Made by a program: the position numbers and the translations under genes. From assembly GCA_013001295.1 (NCBI GenBank), contig JABDMW010000050.1, positions 62,001-126,000 of the forward strand: a stretch of 64,000 bases of DNA, in the 5' to 3' direction. The DNA comes from Hyphomonadaceae bacterium. Its GTDB lineage: Bacteria; Pseudomonadota; Alphaproteobacteria; Caulobacterales; Maricaulaceae. The first letter of the stretch is position 1. Every line of letters begins with the position of its first letter. The notes under the pieces were generated by a model, which was not told the DNA's origin, ran no database searches, and saw only the letters and a list, made by a program, of their open reading frames with translations. This document shows positions 35,484 through 44,332 of the stretch, piece after piece.

Positions 35484-36476
35484 TTACGCGGCGGGTTTCC
35501 CTTTTTGTTTCGGCGCTTCCACTGGCTCTTTTCGAGCGCCTGAGGTAATTTCTTTTAAGGATTTTTTGACCACTTTTTCCTGTAACAACATTTTTTCGTA
35601 CGGATTTGCAAGATCCATTTCATCTTCAACCTCTGACGGCCTCACTTTATCCGACAGCTTTAAAAAACACCCAGGCGCAACAGGGACAGAATTAAATCCG
35701 TAATTGACTTTGCCAATACCTTCATTTGTACCCAAAAGCAGGTAACCGTGAGGCGATACCATTGAGCTTAAACTGCGCAAGACGCGGACAATTGCCGGCG
35801 GCGAAAATTGACGCATACGGCCCCTGAACATCACGATCTGGTAGGTGCCTAAATGATCCGTATTTGAGAGGAGGTTGTGATCAGTGAAATTAACGCAGTC
35901 CCGAATGGTTTTTTTAACAACCCAGTCCTCGCCGTCGCGGTCGAAATATTCGATCAAGTGACGAATTGGCAGACCGCGCTGAACTTCAAAATGCGTGAAC
36001 CGGCCAGATTTAGCCTGTTCCAACGCCCATGACGGGTAATCAACGCCTGTTATCTCAATCTCCATCTCCGGAAAGACGTGTGCCATCCGATCAACAAGAA
36101 AAGCTGTACTATAAACCTCCTGCCCGCTTGAACACCCATAGGACAAGATTTTGATTTTTTTACCACGGTAGCGTCGATGAAGCGCGGGCAGCAATTGATC
36201 ACCCAGCAGTTCAAATCCCTTACGATCATCAAAAAACCGGTTCGCCCGCTCAAGCAATGCAGAAACAACATGAATTGCCAAGCGGGTCTGTCCACGTGAG
36301 AACAGTTCATGAATCATATCGCCGAGGTTTTCAAACCCTTCCTTGCGTGCCAAAGCAGACAATCGGGTTTCGATCAGAAAAGTGTGATCCTTGCCCAAAT
36401 TTACACCCGCGAGCTCCAAAGTCAGGCGTTTTAAAGCCATATAATAGCTGGGGCGTAATGAGAGAGCACCGCTCAT
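35484..36476 (-). CDS. Divergent CheR-like SAM methyltransferase
   Basis: 330 residues from the ATG at 36476; an upstream TTG would run into the preceding gene. The CheR plan is visible: an N-terminal helical part (AGVNLGKDHTFLIETRLSALA), then a SAM fold with ILSYGCSSGQEVYSTAFLVDR (about 110-130) and ITGVDYPSWALEQAKSGRF. Key CheR sites differ: FFRD is FFDD, the SAM-site Glu of GEE-PYS is Gln (GQEVYS), and RNVLIYF is RGRMRQF. A charged C-terminal tail ends in EAPKQKGKPAA. With no receptors nearby, methylation of chemoreceptors is doubtful. Last gene of the chpT train. Confidence 0.75.
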   Translation of the reverse strand: MSGALSLRPSYYMALKRLTLELAGVNLGKDHTFLIETRLSALARKEGFENLGDMIHELFSRGQTRLAIHVVSALLERANRFFDDRKGFELLGDQLLPALHRRYRGKKIKILSYGCSSGQEVYSTAFLVDRMAHVFPEMEIEITGVDYPSWALEQAKSGRFTHFEVQRGLPIRHLIEYFDRDGEDWVVKKTIRDCVNFTDHNLLSNTDHLGTYQIVMFRGRMRQFSPPAIVRVLRSLSSMVSPHGYLLLGTNEGIGKVNYGFNSVPVAPGCFLKLSDKVRPSEVEDEMDLANPYEKMLLQEKVVKKSLKEITSGARKEPVEAPKQKGKPAA

Positions 36477-36480
36477 CGGG

Positions 36481-36858
36481 TTAAACCAATCCTGCTTCCA
36501 TAAATTTGGACTCAATGATGTCGCTATCGAAAGGTTTCATGACATATTCATCCGCACCGGCTTCCAGAGCCTCAGCGATTTTTGTTACGTCTCTTTCAGC
36601 GGTACAGAACACAACAACCGGATCATCGCCGCCCGGCTCTTTGCGCAATGCCTTTAAAAACGATAAACCGTCCATGACGGGCATATTCCAATCAAGCAAG
36701 ATAGCGTCCGGCATAGATGAACGACACAGGCTGATTGCCTCTCGTCCATCCCCTGCCTCACTCGGTTCAAATTTAAGATCGCGCAAAATACGTGTCGCTA
36801 CACGGCGGATCATTTTTGAATCGTCCACGATTAAACAAGTTTTTAAAGCTTCAAGCAT
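36481..36858 (-). CDS. Single-domain CheY-like response regulator
   Basis: 125 residues from the ATG at 36858, with GGAGG 9 bases upstream. The acidic pair is Asp12/Asp13 in LIVDDSKMIRRVATRIL, the phospho-acceptor is Asp56 in LLDWNMPVMDG, and Lys108 lies in YVMKPFDSDII. All receiver residues needed for phosphorylation are present, and there is no output domain. Its start overlaps the end of the CheA-like gene by 8 bases (ATGCTTGA), so the two are translationally coupled. It may be another target of ChpT, or a partner of the CheA-like or CheR-like proteins. Both are inference. Confidence 0.88.
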   Translation of the reverse strand: MLEALKTCLIVDDSKMIRRVATRILRDLKFEPSEAGDGREAISLCRSSMPDAILLDWNMPVMDGLSFLKALRKEPGGDDPVVVFCTAERDVTKIAEALEAGADEYVMKPFDSDIIESKFMEAGLV

Positions 36859-37870
36859 AGCCAGACACCTCCACATCTCCAGTCGTATTTCTAGGAGATA
36901 ATGGCGCTTTTGCGATTGTTCCGCCTTTCATTGGCATTTTGATATACAAGGTATGTCTCGAGTTCAAATTATCAGACAAAGCCAAATTATTTATCGAAAA
37001 TGTGCCGCCCTTTTGCTTGAGTTTTAACAGTTGAGTTCGGAATTCAAGCTGGGAATTTCCGGTTAATTTAATTTCCGCCCCCATCCAACTTATCGAAAAG
37101 AGCAATTGCCCTGCCCGCATTTGTCCGGTTAGAGAAATCTGTGGTGTCACGCCAATCAAATTTTTCGATGGACGTGGAATACCGTGTCGAAGAATGGCAA
37201 GACATGAAATTTCCAGTGACTCTTGCATAAATTCGGCGAAATGAAATTCGAGGGCGTCAAAGTCGGCCGCATATGAAACAGTTACAATCTTCCCGCAATG
37301 ACGCGCTTCGCTTAAAACTGCATTACTGACAGGCTGAATCAGTGCATCCAATGACATGGTCTGTTGATTTACCGTTTCTGGCTCCTCGACCAAAACCGGC
37401 TGCATAAGCGTTTTCAAGGCGGTCCGTAGATTATCATTTTGGACCTTGTGAACGAGCGGTTGTAACGTTTGGGCTGCTTTTGCGTGCGCCTCTGAAAGAC
37501 CCAAATTAGCCTTGGCCGTGTCCGGTACCGTGATGTCAGGGTTATGAATAATTTCTGCAAACTCTGGATCTATTTCAAACAGACCATCGGCATATAGGTT
37601 TATTAGACGTTTTAATTCGACCAATGGCGCGATCATGCGCGGTTCATTGTCGTCCGCCAGACGAGATAATACATCTTCACACAGAATGGCGGCCCGATAT
37701 ACACCTCTGGCCTGAACGCTAATCGCAGTAGATTTGATAGCGTCTAAAGTTTGTGCCGACTTTTCGATACGATTTAGTCTATCGTCCGTACGCGGCGCAC
37801 CCCAAATCTGTTCCAAAAAACTCATTTCCTGGGTGGCTGTTTTTACAAAATGGCGTTCGTCAATATACAT
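36851..37870 (-). CDS. Degenerate CheA-like protein, probable pseudokinase
   Basis: 339 residues. The N-terminus (about 15-110) is helical like an Hpt/P1 domain, but at the place of the phospho-His motif HTLKGS stands DAIKST, with Asp43 for His. Residues about 173-312 resemble a CheA-type ATPase fold: LDALIQPVSNAVLSEARHCG, HFAEFMQESLEISCLAILRHGI in place of the vNAidHGI N-box with its Asn missing, no DxGxG motif, and a final LKQKGGTFSIN, HTLYIKMPM. There is no CheW-like domain. It probably does not bind ATP and may act as a scaffold. It lies between chpT and the response regulator. The similarity is by eye and remote. Confidence 0.55.
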   Translation of the reverse strand: MYIDERHFVKTATQEMSFLEQIWGAPRTDDRLNRIEKSAQTLDAIKSTAISVQARGVYRAAILCEDVLSRLADDNEPRMIAPLVELKRLINLYADGLFEIDPEFAEIIHNPDITVPDTAKANLGLSEAHAKAAQTLQPLVHKVQNDNLRTALKTLMQPVLVEEPETVNQQTMSLDALIQPVSNAVLSEARHCGKIVTVSYAADFDALEFHFAEFMQESLEISCLAILRHGIPRPSKNLIGVTPQISLTGQMRAGQLLFSISWMGAEIKLTGNSQLEFRTQLLKLKQKGGTFSINNLALSDNLNSRHTLYIKMPMKGGTIAKAPLSPRNTTGDVEVSGYA

Positions 37871-37879
37871 CGGTTATCC

Positions 37880-37922
37880 GGGGGCAATGCAACCGTCAGC
37901 ATCTCATAGGCTGACGTCCCCC
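37880..37922 (-). promoter_or_regulatory. Two-part stem-loop in the leader of the CheA-like gene
   Basis: An outer GGGGG/CCCCC stem (37880-37884 with 37918-37922) encloses an exact seven-base stem CGTCAGC/GCTGACG (37894-37900 with 37910-37916). It ends 9 bases before the ATG. No T run follows, so it may control translation or RNA stability. Confidence 0.45.
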
Positions 37923-37999
37923 AAATGTGACCGGAATTGGTTAAAGCCAAATAAATAAATAGCGGTCAATAGAGCGAAAATAGTATGAAATACGGGTTT

Positions 38000-38650
38000 T
38001 TAGTTGGACAAGTGCGCAGACAAAGTCACAGTTTCATCCTCAATCGACGCTGAAACTTTGCCATTATTTTCGCGTGCAATAATTCCCGTATAAAAAGGTT
38101 GGACACTTCGCCCGTCAAACCCGTCTTCGGGGGCTCCCCCGGCCAATGTTTTGACAATGTTTGGATCCAAACGCGCTTTTGGCCCCGTGCAGACCAATTT
38201 AATCGTGGACAGATCATCGCTATTCGTGGCTTGAACATCCATAACTCCTCCGCGCGGAATGACCTGCATTCCCAACATAACAAGGTTTAAAAGAACGCGC
38301 GCAGCGGGCTTATCCAGACCGTCTACCTCGACATTCCACTTAATATCGACCTTTCCGCCATCGAATACGTTCAGGCTTAATTTTTTGAGCTCATCGCAAG
38401 AAATAACGCCGGGAGCTGATCCGCCTGCCCCAAACGCAAGGCGCAAAAATTGCAGCTTTGCGCTCGCTTGCCCAGCACTGAGTTTAATCAGTTCCATAGC
38501 ATCATCGCGCATGTCCAAATTGCTATCGTCTTCGAAAACTTCTAAAGCCGCAGTTAAAGCCCCGACCGGACTGACCAGATCATGGCAGATACGTGCGCAC
38601 AAGAGTGCCGCCAGATTAGCGGCGGTGAGTTTTACTTTAACATCGGACAT
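38000..38650 (-). CDS. chpT: Histidine phosphotransferase ChpT
   Basis: 216 residues, the usual length. The phospho-acceptor His23 lies in LLCARICHDLVSPVGAL, the start of the first helix of the dimerisation hairpin. The second part is a degenerate histidine-kinase-like fold without ATP-binding motifs (AARVLLNLVMLGMQVIPRGG, GPKARLDPNIVKTLAGG), as in ChpT, and ends in VQPFYTGIIARENNG. GAGGGG lies just before the ATG. ChpT moves phosphate from CckA to CtrA and CpdR. CtrA is encoded nearby. CckA is not in this window. Confidence 0.93.
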   Translation of the reverse strand: MSDVKVKLTAANLAALLCARICHDLVSPVGALTAALEVFEDDSNLDMRDDAMELIKLSAGQASAKLQFLRLAFGAGGSAPGVISCDELKKLSLNVFDGGKVDIKWNVEVDGLDKPAARVLLNLVMLGMQVIPRGGVMDVQATNSDDLSTIKLVCTGPKARLDPNIVKTLAGGAPEDGFDGRSVQPFYTGIIARENNGKVSASIEDETVTLSAHLSN

Positions 38651-38655
38651 GGTGG

Positions 38656-38679
38656 CCCCTCATTGATTCGCAATTGAGG
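38656..38679 (-). promoter_or_regulatory. Hairpin over the chpT ribosome-binding site, with a GAnTC site
   Basis: On the minus strand CCTCA-ATTG pairs with CAAT-GAGG, and the GAGGGG ribosome site of chpT is part of the stem. The loop contains GATTC (38665-38669). The hairpin could limit translation of chpT. It is short and the evidence is only base pairing. Confidence 0.3.
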
Positions 38680-38723
38680 ATACCTTAAACCCGAAAATCA
38701 GGTTGTGTTGAGCAAAAAATGAA

Positions 38724-39110
38724 TTATTTGACGGTTTGCCATTCGCCGTTCGACAATCGGACTTTCTCGCCCCGCCTGGCTTTGGCGACGAGCTTTTCTC
38801 CGCTCACGCCAGCAACGTTTTCAGGCGATGTTCCTGTCTCACGAGCAAGCGACGTGTAAACCGACTTACGGCGAATATTGATCTCGTTCATTGCGGCTTC
38901 TATTTCCGCAGACGCACTTCCGCTCACCAGTGCCAAATACCCGTCAATGGTTTCACCTACGATGCCTTGCTCTTTCGCAGCGTCAACAATTTTCTTTGCT
39001 GCTCCAACCTGAGCTGTTGCCGTCGGTGCGGTGACACCAAGCATTGCCATACCACCTAACAAGACAGTGGCGCTAAATGCAGCAGTAATAATTTTTGTGC
39101 CAAAAGTCAT
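38724..39110 (-). CDS. ydbL: YdbL-family periplasmic protein (DUF1318)
   Basis: 128 residues from the ATG at 39110, with AGGAGG 8 bases upstream; the first 34 residues are a signal peptide (TFGTKIITAAFSATVLLGG, then APTATA). The mature part matches YdbL: AKEQGIVGETIDGYLALV, MNEINIRRKSVYTSLARETG, VAGVSGEKLVAKARRGE and a final W. In E. coli YdbL works with YdbH and YnbE, keeping the YnbE lipoprotein from faulty assembly. The order here, ydbH-ynbE-ydbL, is the same. Confidence 0.85.
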   Translation of the reverse strand: MTFGTKIITAAFSATVLLGGMAMLGVTAPTATAQVGAAKKIVDAAKEQGIVGETIDGYLALVSGSASAEIEAAMNEINIRRKSVYTSLARETGTSPENVAGVSGEKLVAKARRGEKVRLSNGEWQTVK

Positions 39111-39120
39111 AATGGCCTCC

Positions 39121-39309
39121 TTAGAAAATATCCGGGTTATCGGCGAGCAAATCTTCGACGTCCTTATCCAGTCTGACCCTGACTTCTTGATCAATTTTTA
39201 CATTTAAATTGATCACGATTGGGTCTTTTGGCGCGACGATTTGCACCTTGGGAGCACACGCGCCCAAGACCAACAAACCAAGTAAAGTTATCGAAACAGT
39301 TTGTCTCAT
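39121..39309 (-). CDS. ynbE: YnbE-family outer-membrane lipoprotein
   Basis: 62 residues. The lipobox is VLGAC (Cys18). The mature part has VQIVAPKDPIVINLNVKIDQEVRVRLDKDVEDLL, split about the middle, the signature of YnbE. It is known in E. coli to pair with the C-terminus of YdbH and to continue its groove to the outer membrane. Its stop lies 11 bases before the ydbL start. Confidence 0.88.
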   Translation of the reverse strand: MRQTVSITLLGLLVLGACAPKVQIVAPKDPIVINLNVKIDQEVRVRLDKDVEDLLADNPDIF

Positions 39310-39426
39310 GTCATTACCCTATAAAATTCCACCTGAACTTGCCATTAACAGATCATTTAGGCAATGCTCATCTCACGGGAGATAATTCTATAAATACAGT
39401 GCGTTAGGGCATTACTTCATTTATTC

Positions 39427-42400
39427 TTATTCTACGTCAACAGCTTCCCGACGTCGATCAACTATTGTCTTCAAATGCTTCTGGGAATCAAACGCGCCTA
39501 CTGACTCCCTCACGATATTCCCTAACTCACCAGATACCGACACATCAAATTCAAATGCCGTGCCCGCCAGGAGGTCCGGGTTTCGGCCGCCGAATACCAT
39601 TCTGAGGGTCATTTCACCGTCCAGCGGCCCATTGATAATCGCTTCAAGTTCTTTGTATTCAAAATTTTCCAGGGCTTTGAACGCAAATCCGGTTTCAGAC
39701 CCTGCAAATTGATCTCCAAGATAAAAAGGTTGTTTGGTATCCTTTGCGAACGTATCGATACCTTGATTTCGGTATCGAATCACACCGCCGTCCTTGATCG
39801 CCAAAATACCGTTATCAATCTGAACATCCACTCCATTGATAACCGCAGGGAGTTGTCCGGAAATTTGGCCTGTTCCAGACAGACTTCCATTGCCAATATT
39901 TTTTAGAATTTTTCCCAGCGACAAATTCTCAACATTAACAATCGCCCGATTTTCGACGTTTCCAAATTTCCATATTAATGGTGAGAGATATATTTTCCCC
40001 TCCCCTTGTTCCTCAGATAATACTGGCCATAACGCTTGATCAATTCGAGCGCCATCTGGGATCAATTCAAATTTTATGATTCCATTTTCAAGCGGAAACC
40101 CCGCATCAAACCCGGCCATTGTCGCCGTTTGCACACCGTCCGTTTCCAGGGGAAACATCGACTTAAACGTCAGTTCCGCAGAAACACCTGAAGCCGGCCC
40201 GACGAGGGTACCAATATCCATATTTTTCAGCGTTGTTTTCCCGTATGACCGCACAGGGCCGCCATTACCGAATTCGAATTGGAATTCGGCTGACGCTTCG
40301 CCACTGACTCCCGCCAATTTCCCGCGCAAGGTCGGTATTAAATATTGAGGCTGCAAACCGCGCGGTGTGAAAACGACTTTCGGAATTGAGACTTGTGCTG
40401 TCCCAATACCTTCTTCTGACCGATAGGTGATATTGATCGGCGTGTTTCTGGTCCTGGGCATTGGCGCAACTGCAGTTCCGGTTAAAGTACCATTTGCCAA
40501 TCTCGCGGTTCCCTCCATAGGCACTTCCGGAATTTCGCCACCCTTCAGTTGAACTGCGCCTGCTTTATAATTGGCTGAAAAATCTTCCGGACGTCCATTC
40601 ATTTCGATGAATAAGTTCGAGACCTGAACATTATCCGTGGCAATTTCGGTTTTTGGACTCGTGATTAAAAACTCTATGCTGCCGTCCTTATATTGCGTGA
40701 CTTTGGCTTGCCCGCCCGGTGTCGTGACATGGGTACCCGGCGACGGGAAATCTTCGGACTTCAGATCGATACCCCCAATGTCCATATTCCATATTTGCGG
40801 ATTCGTTTTAAAATCTGATCTCACATTCAGCGCCTCAAACATCGCGCGTAAATGCCGGTCATCGTCGGGGCTTGAGATATCGGCCCGAACATTTCTAAGA
40901 TTCGCTGTTAAGGGCTGGTCAACGCGGGAACGTCTCAAGACATCTAACCCGTCAACAAGATCAAATGATATATTCTCGGCGCGCCATCCGGTCAGGCTGA
41001 TGAACTCATCCATCTTAATCGTTTGCGCCGGTTCAAATAACATTGAAAACCGATCACCATTGGTTGCGACGACGATATCGCCACCGGCAACGAGATTTTT
41101 TGTCCGCCCTCCCGGTAATTGCCCGTCATATTTTATAGCTCCATTTATCGCGACACGGCTGCCTCTGGAGGAATTGTCGAGTTTCAACTTAATGTCGATA
41201 GGTGCCAAACGGATATCGTCTCCTTTAAAACTACGGGACCAAGTATTTTTACTTTTGACCTGAGCTGAAACGTGCTCAACACCGGATAAAACAAATCCGT
41301 TTTCGCTTCGTCCCTGAACTCTCAAATTCTCTAGATCAAGCCCGCGCGAACTTCGCCAATCAACATGCATATTCATGTCGACGGTTTGTGCAAAGGCATC
41401 AAAGACAACGTCGGGCCCAGCCACGGGCTCGATCACCGCTGATTGGCCATTTGATGTCAGATTGAGCGGCGCATTCAGCTTAACCTCATAGCCTGATCGA
41501 TTTTGGATAAATTGACCTGCTCCATTGGCAGCGAACTGCTCTAAAAATCGATTTCCATTTCTGCGAATTTCGCCGACAAAATGTGTTGCAATTGGCGTTT
41601 TACTCAACGCATTATAGGCAATGGTCCGATCAACCAGTTGAGTGCGCAATCCCGCATCAGTTAGAGAAAAATCGCTTCCGTCCATAACCCAATCGGTTCT
41701 GATAAGATCAAAACTGTTCTGCTCCAAATCGAATTCTGCACTGATTTGGGTATCAAGTTTCGTATGACCTGCGGCGAAAACGGGAAAAACAATGCCGTTT
41801 AACGTTACGTCAAGGTCAGAAATCAATTCGATTTTTTCAGAATCTTCAAAACCGGTTAGTTGCAGATCAACATCTGCCGTCATTGGCCCAAACAAGGCTT
41901 CACGAATACGTGCAGATTGCCAGCTTGTTTGCCCTTTTACGTCCAATTCCCGTTCAGAGTGACGGTCGATATTTCCGATAAATCCGAAATCTATCTCTAT
42001 ATCGTCCTGTGCCATTCGCGCTGATTGCATAAAGATCTGGCTTTGCCATTCAGTTTCAGACTGAATTTGCGCATTTATCCCCGTCACCCCAGCGCCCCAC
42101 GGAGCTGCCCAATTGACGACGCCGTCCTCGATCTCAATGCCGTCTATAGGGACCGAAACAGGTTCAGATTCTTCATTTGTCTCTGGCACCCACCGATCAA
42201 TCACATTCCCATTACTATCGAGAGTCAGACGCAGAATTGGTTTTTTTAGAATGACCTGGTCAACAATACCGGCGCGCAACTTCTCAATCCGATATTTGAC
42301 TATTAATTGGTCTGCAGAAAAAAACTGACCATCCGCATCAGAAAACCGCATGTTTTCAAAAACGGCTTCAGTCCTGGTAATTTCCTTAATATCGAATTTG

Positions 42401-42606
42401 GATTCAATTCCAACTTTGGAAAATTCATTGCGGGCTTGACGTTCAAACAAGCTATATCGATTGAGCCAAAACACCGCAGCAAGAACGATCAACGCAACCG
42501 CGATAAGGAGCAAAGCCCACAAAAATCGTCGGAGCCAGCGACGACGTCTCGGGCCTTCACGCCTTGATTTATCAGTTTTTGTTATAATATCGACCTGATC
42601 TGACAT
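39427..42606 (-). CDS. ydbH: YdbH, AsmA-like inter-membrane phospholipid transport protein
   Basis: 1059 residues, a normal YdbH size. A basic N-terminus (SRREGPRRRRWLRRF) precedes a single anchor helix (about 28-48). The long rest is a repetitive beta-structure expected to form a lipid-conducting groove across the periplasm, with the C-terminal YdbH block near 880-1030 (LENGIIKFELIPDG, YLSPLIWKFGNVE, FKALENFEYKELEAIINGPLDGEMTLRMVFGGRNPDLL split over strands). YdbH, TamB and YhdP jointly carry phospholipids to the outer membrane in E. coli. First gene of the ydbH-ynbE-ydbL operon, followed by chpT. Confidence 0.9.
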   Translation of the reverse strand: MSDQVDIITKTDKSRREGPRRRRWLRRFLWALLLIAVALIVLAAVFWLNRYSLFERQARNEFSKVGIESKFDIKEITRTEAVFENMRFSDADGQFFSADQLIVKYRIEKLRAGIVDQVILKKPILRLTLDSNGNVIDRWVPETNEESEPVSVPIDGIEIEDGVVNWAAPWGAGVTGINAQIQSETEWQSQIFMQSARMAQDDIEIDFGFIGNIDRHSERELDVKGQTSWQSARIREALFGPMTADVDLQLTGFEDSEKIELISDLDVTLNGIVFPVFAAGHTKLDTQISAEFDLEQNSFDLIRTDWVMDGSDFSLTDAGLRTQLVDRTIAYNALSKTPIATHFVGEIRRNGNRFLEQFAANGAGQFIQNRSGYEVKLNAPLNLTSNGQSAVIEPVAGPDVVFDAFAQTVDMNMHVDWRSSRGLDLENLRVQGRSENGFVLSGVEHVSAQVKSKNTWSRSFKGDDIRLAPIDIKLKLDNSSRGSRVAINGAIKYDGQLPGGRTKNLVAGGDIVVATNGDRFSMLFEPAQTIKMDEFISLTGWRAENISFDLVDGLDVLRRSRVDQPLTANLRNVRADISSPDDDRHLRAMFEALNVRSDFKTNPQIWNMDIGGIDLKSEDFPSPGTHVTTPGGQAKVTQYKDGSIEFLITSPKTEIATDNVQVSNLFIEMNGRPEDFSANYKAGAVQLKGGEIPEVPMEGTARLANGTLTGTAVAPMPRTRNTPINITYRSEEGIGTAQVSIPKVVFTPRGLQPQYLIPTLRGKLAGVSGEASAEFQFEFGNGGPVRSYGKTTLKNMDIGTLVGPASGVSAELTFKSMFPLETDGVQTATMAGFDAGFPLENGIIKFELIPDGARIDQALWPVLSEEQGEGKIYLSPLIWKFGNVENRAIVNVENLSLGKILKNIGNGSLSGTGQISGQLPAVINGVDVQIDNGILAIKDGGVIRYRNQGIDTFAKDTKQPFYLGDQFAGSETGFAFKALENFEYKELEAIINGPLDGEMTLRMVFGGRNPDLLAGTAFEFDVSVSGELGNIVRESVGAFDSQKHLKTIVDRRREAVDVE

Positions 42607-42833
42607 AAATAATTGCTGAAAACTCCAAGCTCAACTATAAGCATTTTCTCTGACAATCAGGGGAAATAAGTCCGGTAAAGCATTTTCGTTAACCAAACAT
42701 AAGCCATAATTGTGCAAAGAGAAGCTGTTGGCGCAGTTTTTGCCTGTCAATAAAGCATTGATTTAAGGATTATGAACAAAAGATAATTCAGATTGGCGTG
42801 CATGCTGACCAGAGGTGGGATAAAGAAACAGCG

Positions 42834-44264
42834 ATGGGAAAATCAGATCATAATTGGGACCTGATCAAAAAGGGTATTTTCGCCGACAGCAAAACGCTGT
42901 GGCGCAATACAGATGGTCAGGCAACCACAAGCCCGAAAACCATGCTGGTGCTTGCCGGGGCCGTAATTTTCGGCGTTATCGGCATTTCTGCGATGACCAC
43001 TTCTCCTCATACCAATTCAGACATTGTTGAAACATTAGTCGAAGAACCCACAGATATTCTGGCGAATTTAACAGATTTCCGCGCCCTGGACGCTTCAGAT
43101 ATAAAAATGAGTACGGAACTGTCTTTAACGATAAAACCGGGGCAATCTTTAGGCCCGCTTCTACAAGCCAACGGTGTCGCACCGGATATCGCGTATGCAA
43201 CGACCAAGGCTTTTTCATTGACTCATGATCCTCGCCATGTTCGCGCCGGGCAAACCGTCAATTTGTTCTTTGACGGGGAAGAAAACACGTTTTCCGGTTT
43301 GAGCATGAAAACCGATCTTGAGAACACAGTTTTTGTCAATCGAACCCATGACGGCAATTTCAAAGCCCGCAAAGTTACCGCTGAGTTTGAAAAAGAATTG
43401 GTCCGCGTCAAAAGCGAAATTAAAAACAGCCTTTATCTCGATGCAGGCGCCCTGGGCGCTCCTGACAAGGTTATCGTCCAGTTTGCTCAAATTTACGCCC
43501 ACAGCGTAGACTTTCAGCGTGATATTCAACCAGGCGATGCATTTGAATTGTTCTTCGAGGTGTACCGCGATCATAAAGGCAACACCGTCAAAGCCGGAGA
43601 TCTTGTCTTCACGAGCTTCTCACCACGTGGGAAAACCGCAAATTATTATCTGTATAAATCGAGCGATGGCCGCGAGAGCTATTATGATGAAAATGGAAAA
43701 GGCGCAAAACGCATGTTGATGCGCACCCCTGTCAACGGGGCCCGTTTATCTTCCCGTTATGGCAACCGCAGACATCCCGTGCTTGGATATCGCCGCAAAC
43801 ATAAAGGTGTAGACTTTGCCGCGCCCAGGGGCACACCGATTATGGCCGCAGGAACGGGCACAGTTGTTCGATCATCGCGCTATGGCAGTTTTGGTAACTA
43901 TGTCCGGATCAAACATTCGGATGGATATTCGACAGCTTACGCCCATCTTTCTAAGTTTGGCCGCGGTATAAAATCTGGCCGGCGCGTGGTACAAGGCCAA
44001 ACAATTGGCTATGTTGGTACGACCGGACGTTCCACAGGGCCGCACCTACATTATGAAGTCTTAAAACACGGAAAACAGATCAATCCGATGACGTTGAGCG
44101 CGTTGTCTGGAAAACCGCTTAAGAAGTCAGAGATTCCGGCATTTAAGGTTCAAGCTGCCAAGATTGATACATTGCGCGACGCGGCACCCGATGCCATGAC
44201 CAGTGAACCTGAAATCGTCGCAGAAATAGTGACAAAACCAGGGCATTACGTCACTGCTCCATAA
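42834..44264 (+). CDS. M23-family (LytM) peptidoglycan endopeptidase, membrane-anchored
   Basis: 476 residues from the ATG at 42834; a GTG at 42798 is also possible and neither has a convincing ribosome site. One anchor helix (about 38-55) is followed by an OapA/LysM-like segment (LSLTIKPGQSLGPLLQANGV) and a linker. The peptidase domain (about 300-425) has the zinc ligands His323 and Asp327 in KHKGVDFAAPRG, the catalytic His in YAHLSKFG and the His404-x-His406 pair in GPHLHYEV. All are intact, so it should cut cell-wall cross-links in the periplasm. A cell-division or growth role is likely for the family. Confidence 0.9.
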   Translation: MGKSDHNWDLIKKGIFADSKTLWRNTDGQATTSPKTMLVLAGAVIFGVIGISAMTTSPHTNSDIVETLVEEPTDILANLTDFRALDASDIKMSTELSLTIKPGQSLGPLLQANGVAPDIAYATTKAFSLTHDPRHVRAGQTVNLFFDGEENTFSGLSMKTDLENTVFVNRTHDGNFKARKVTAEFEKELVRVKSEIKNSLYLDAGALGAPDKVIVQFAQIYAHSVDFQRDIQPGDAFELFFEVYRDHKGNTVKAGDLVFTSFSPRGKTANYYLYKSSDGRESYYDENGKGAKRMLMRTPVNGARLSSRYGNRRHPVLGYRRKHKGVDFAAPRGTPIMAAGTGTVVRSSRYGSFGNYVRIKHSDGYSTAYAHLSKFGRGIKSGRRVVQGQTIGYVGTTGRSTGPHLHYEVLKHGKQINPMTLSALSGKPLKKSEIPAFKVQAAKIDTLRDAAPDAMTSEPEIVAEIVTKPGHYVTAP

Positions 44265-44332
44265 ATATTAACGTAGCTTGCACTTTGATCGCGTTCTTGT
44301 ATTTTAGACCGACAACAACAAAGGGCGGTGAC

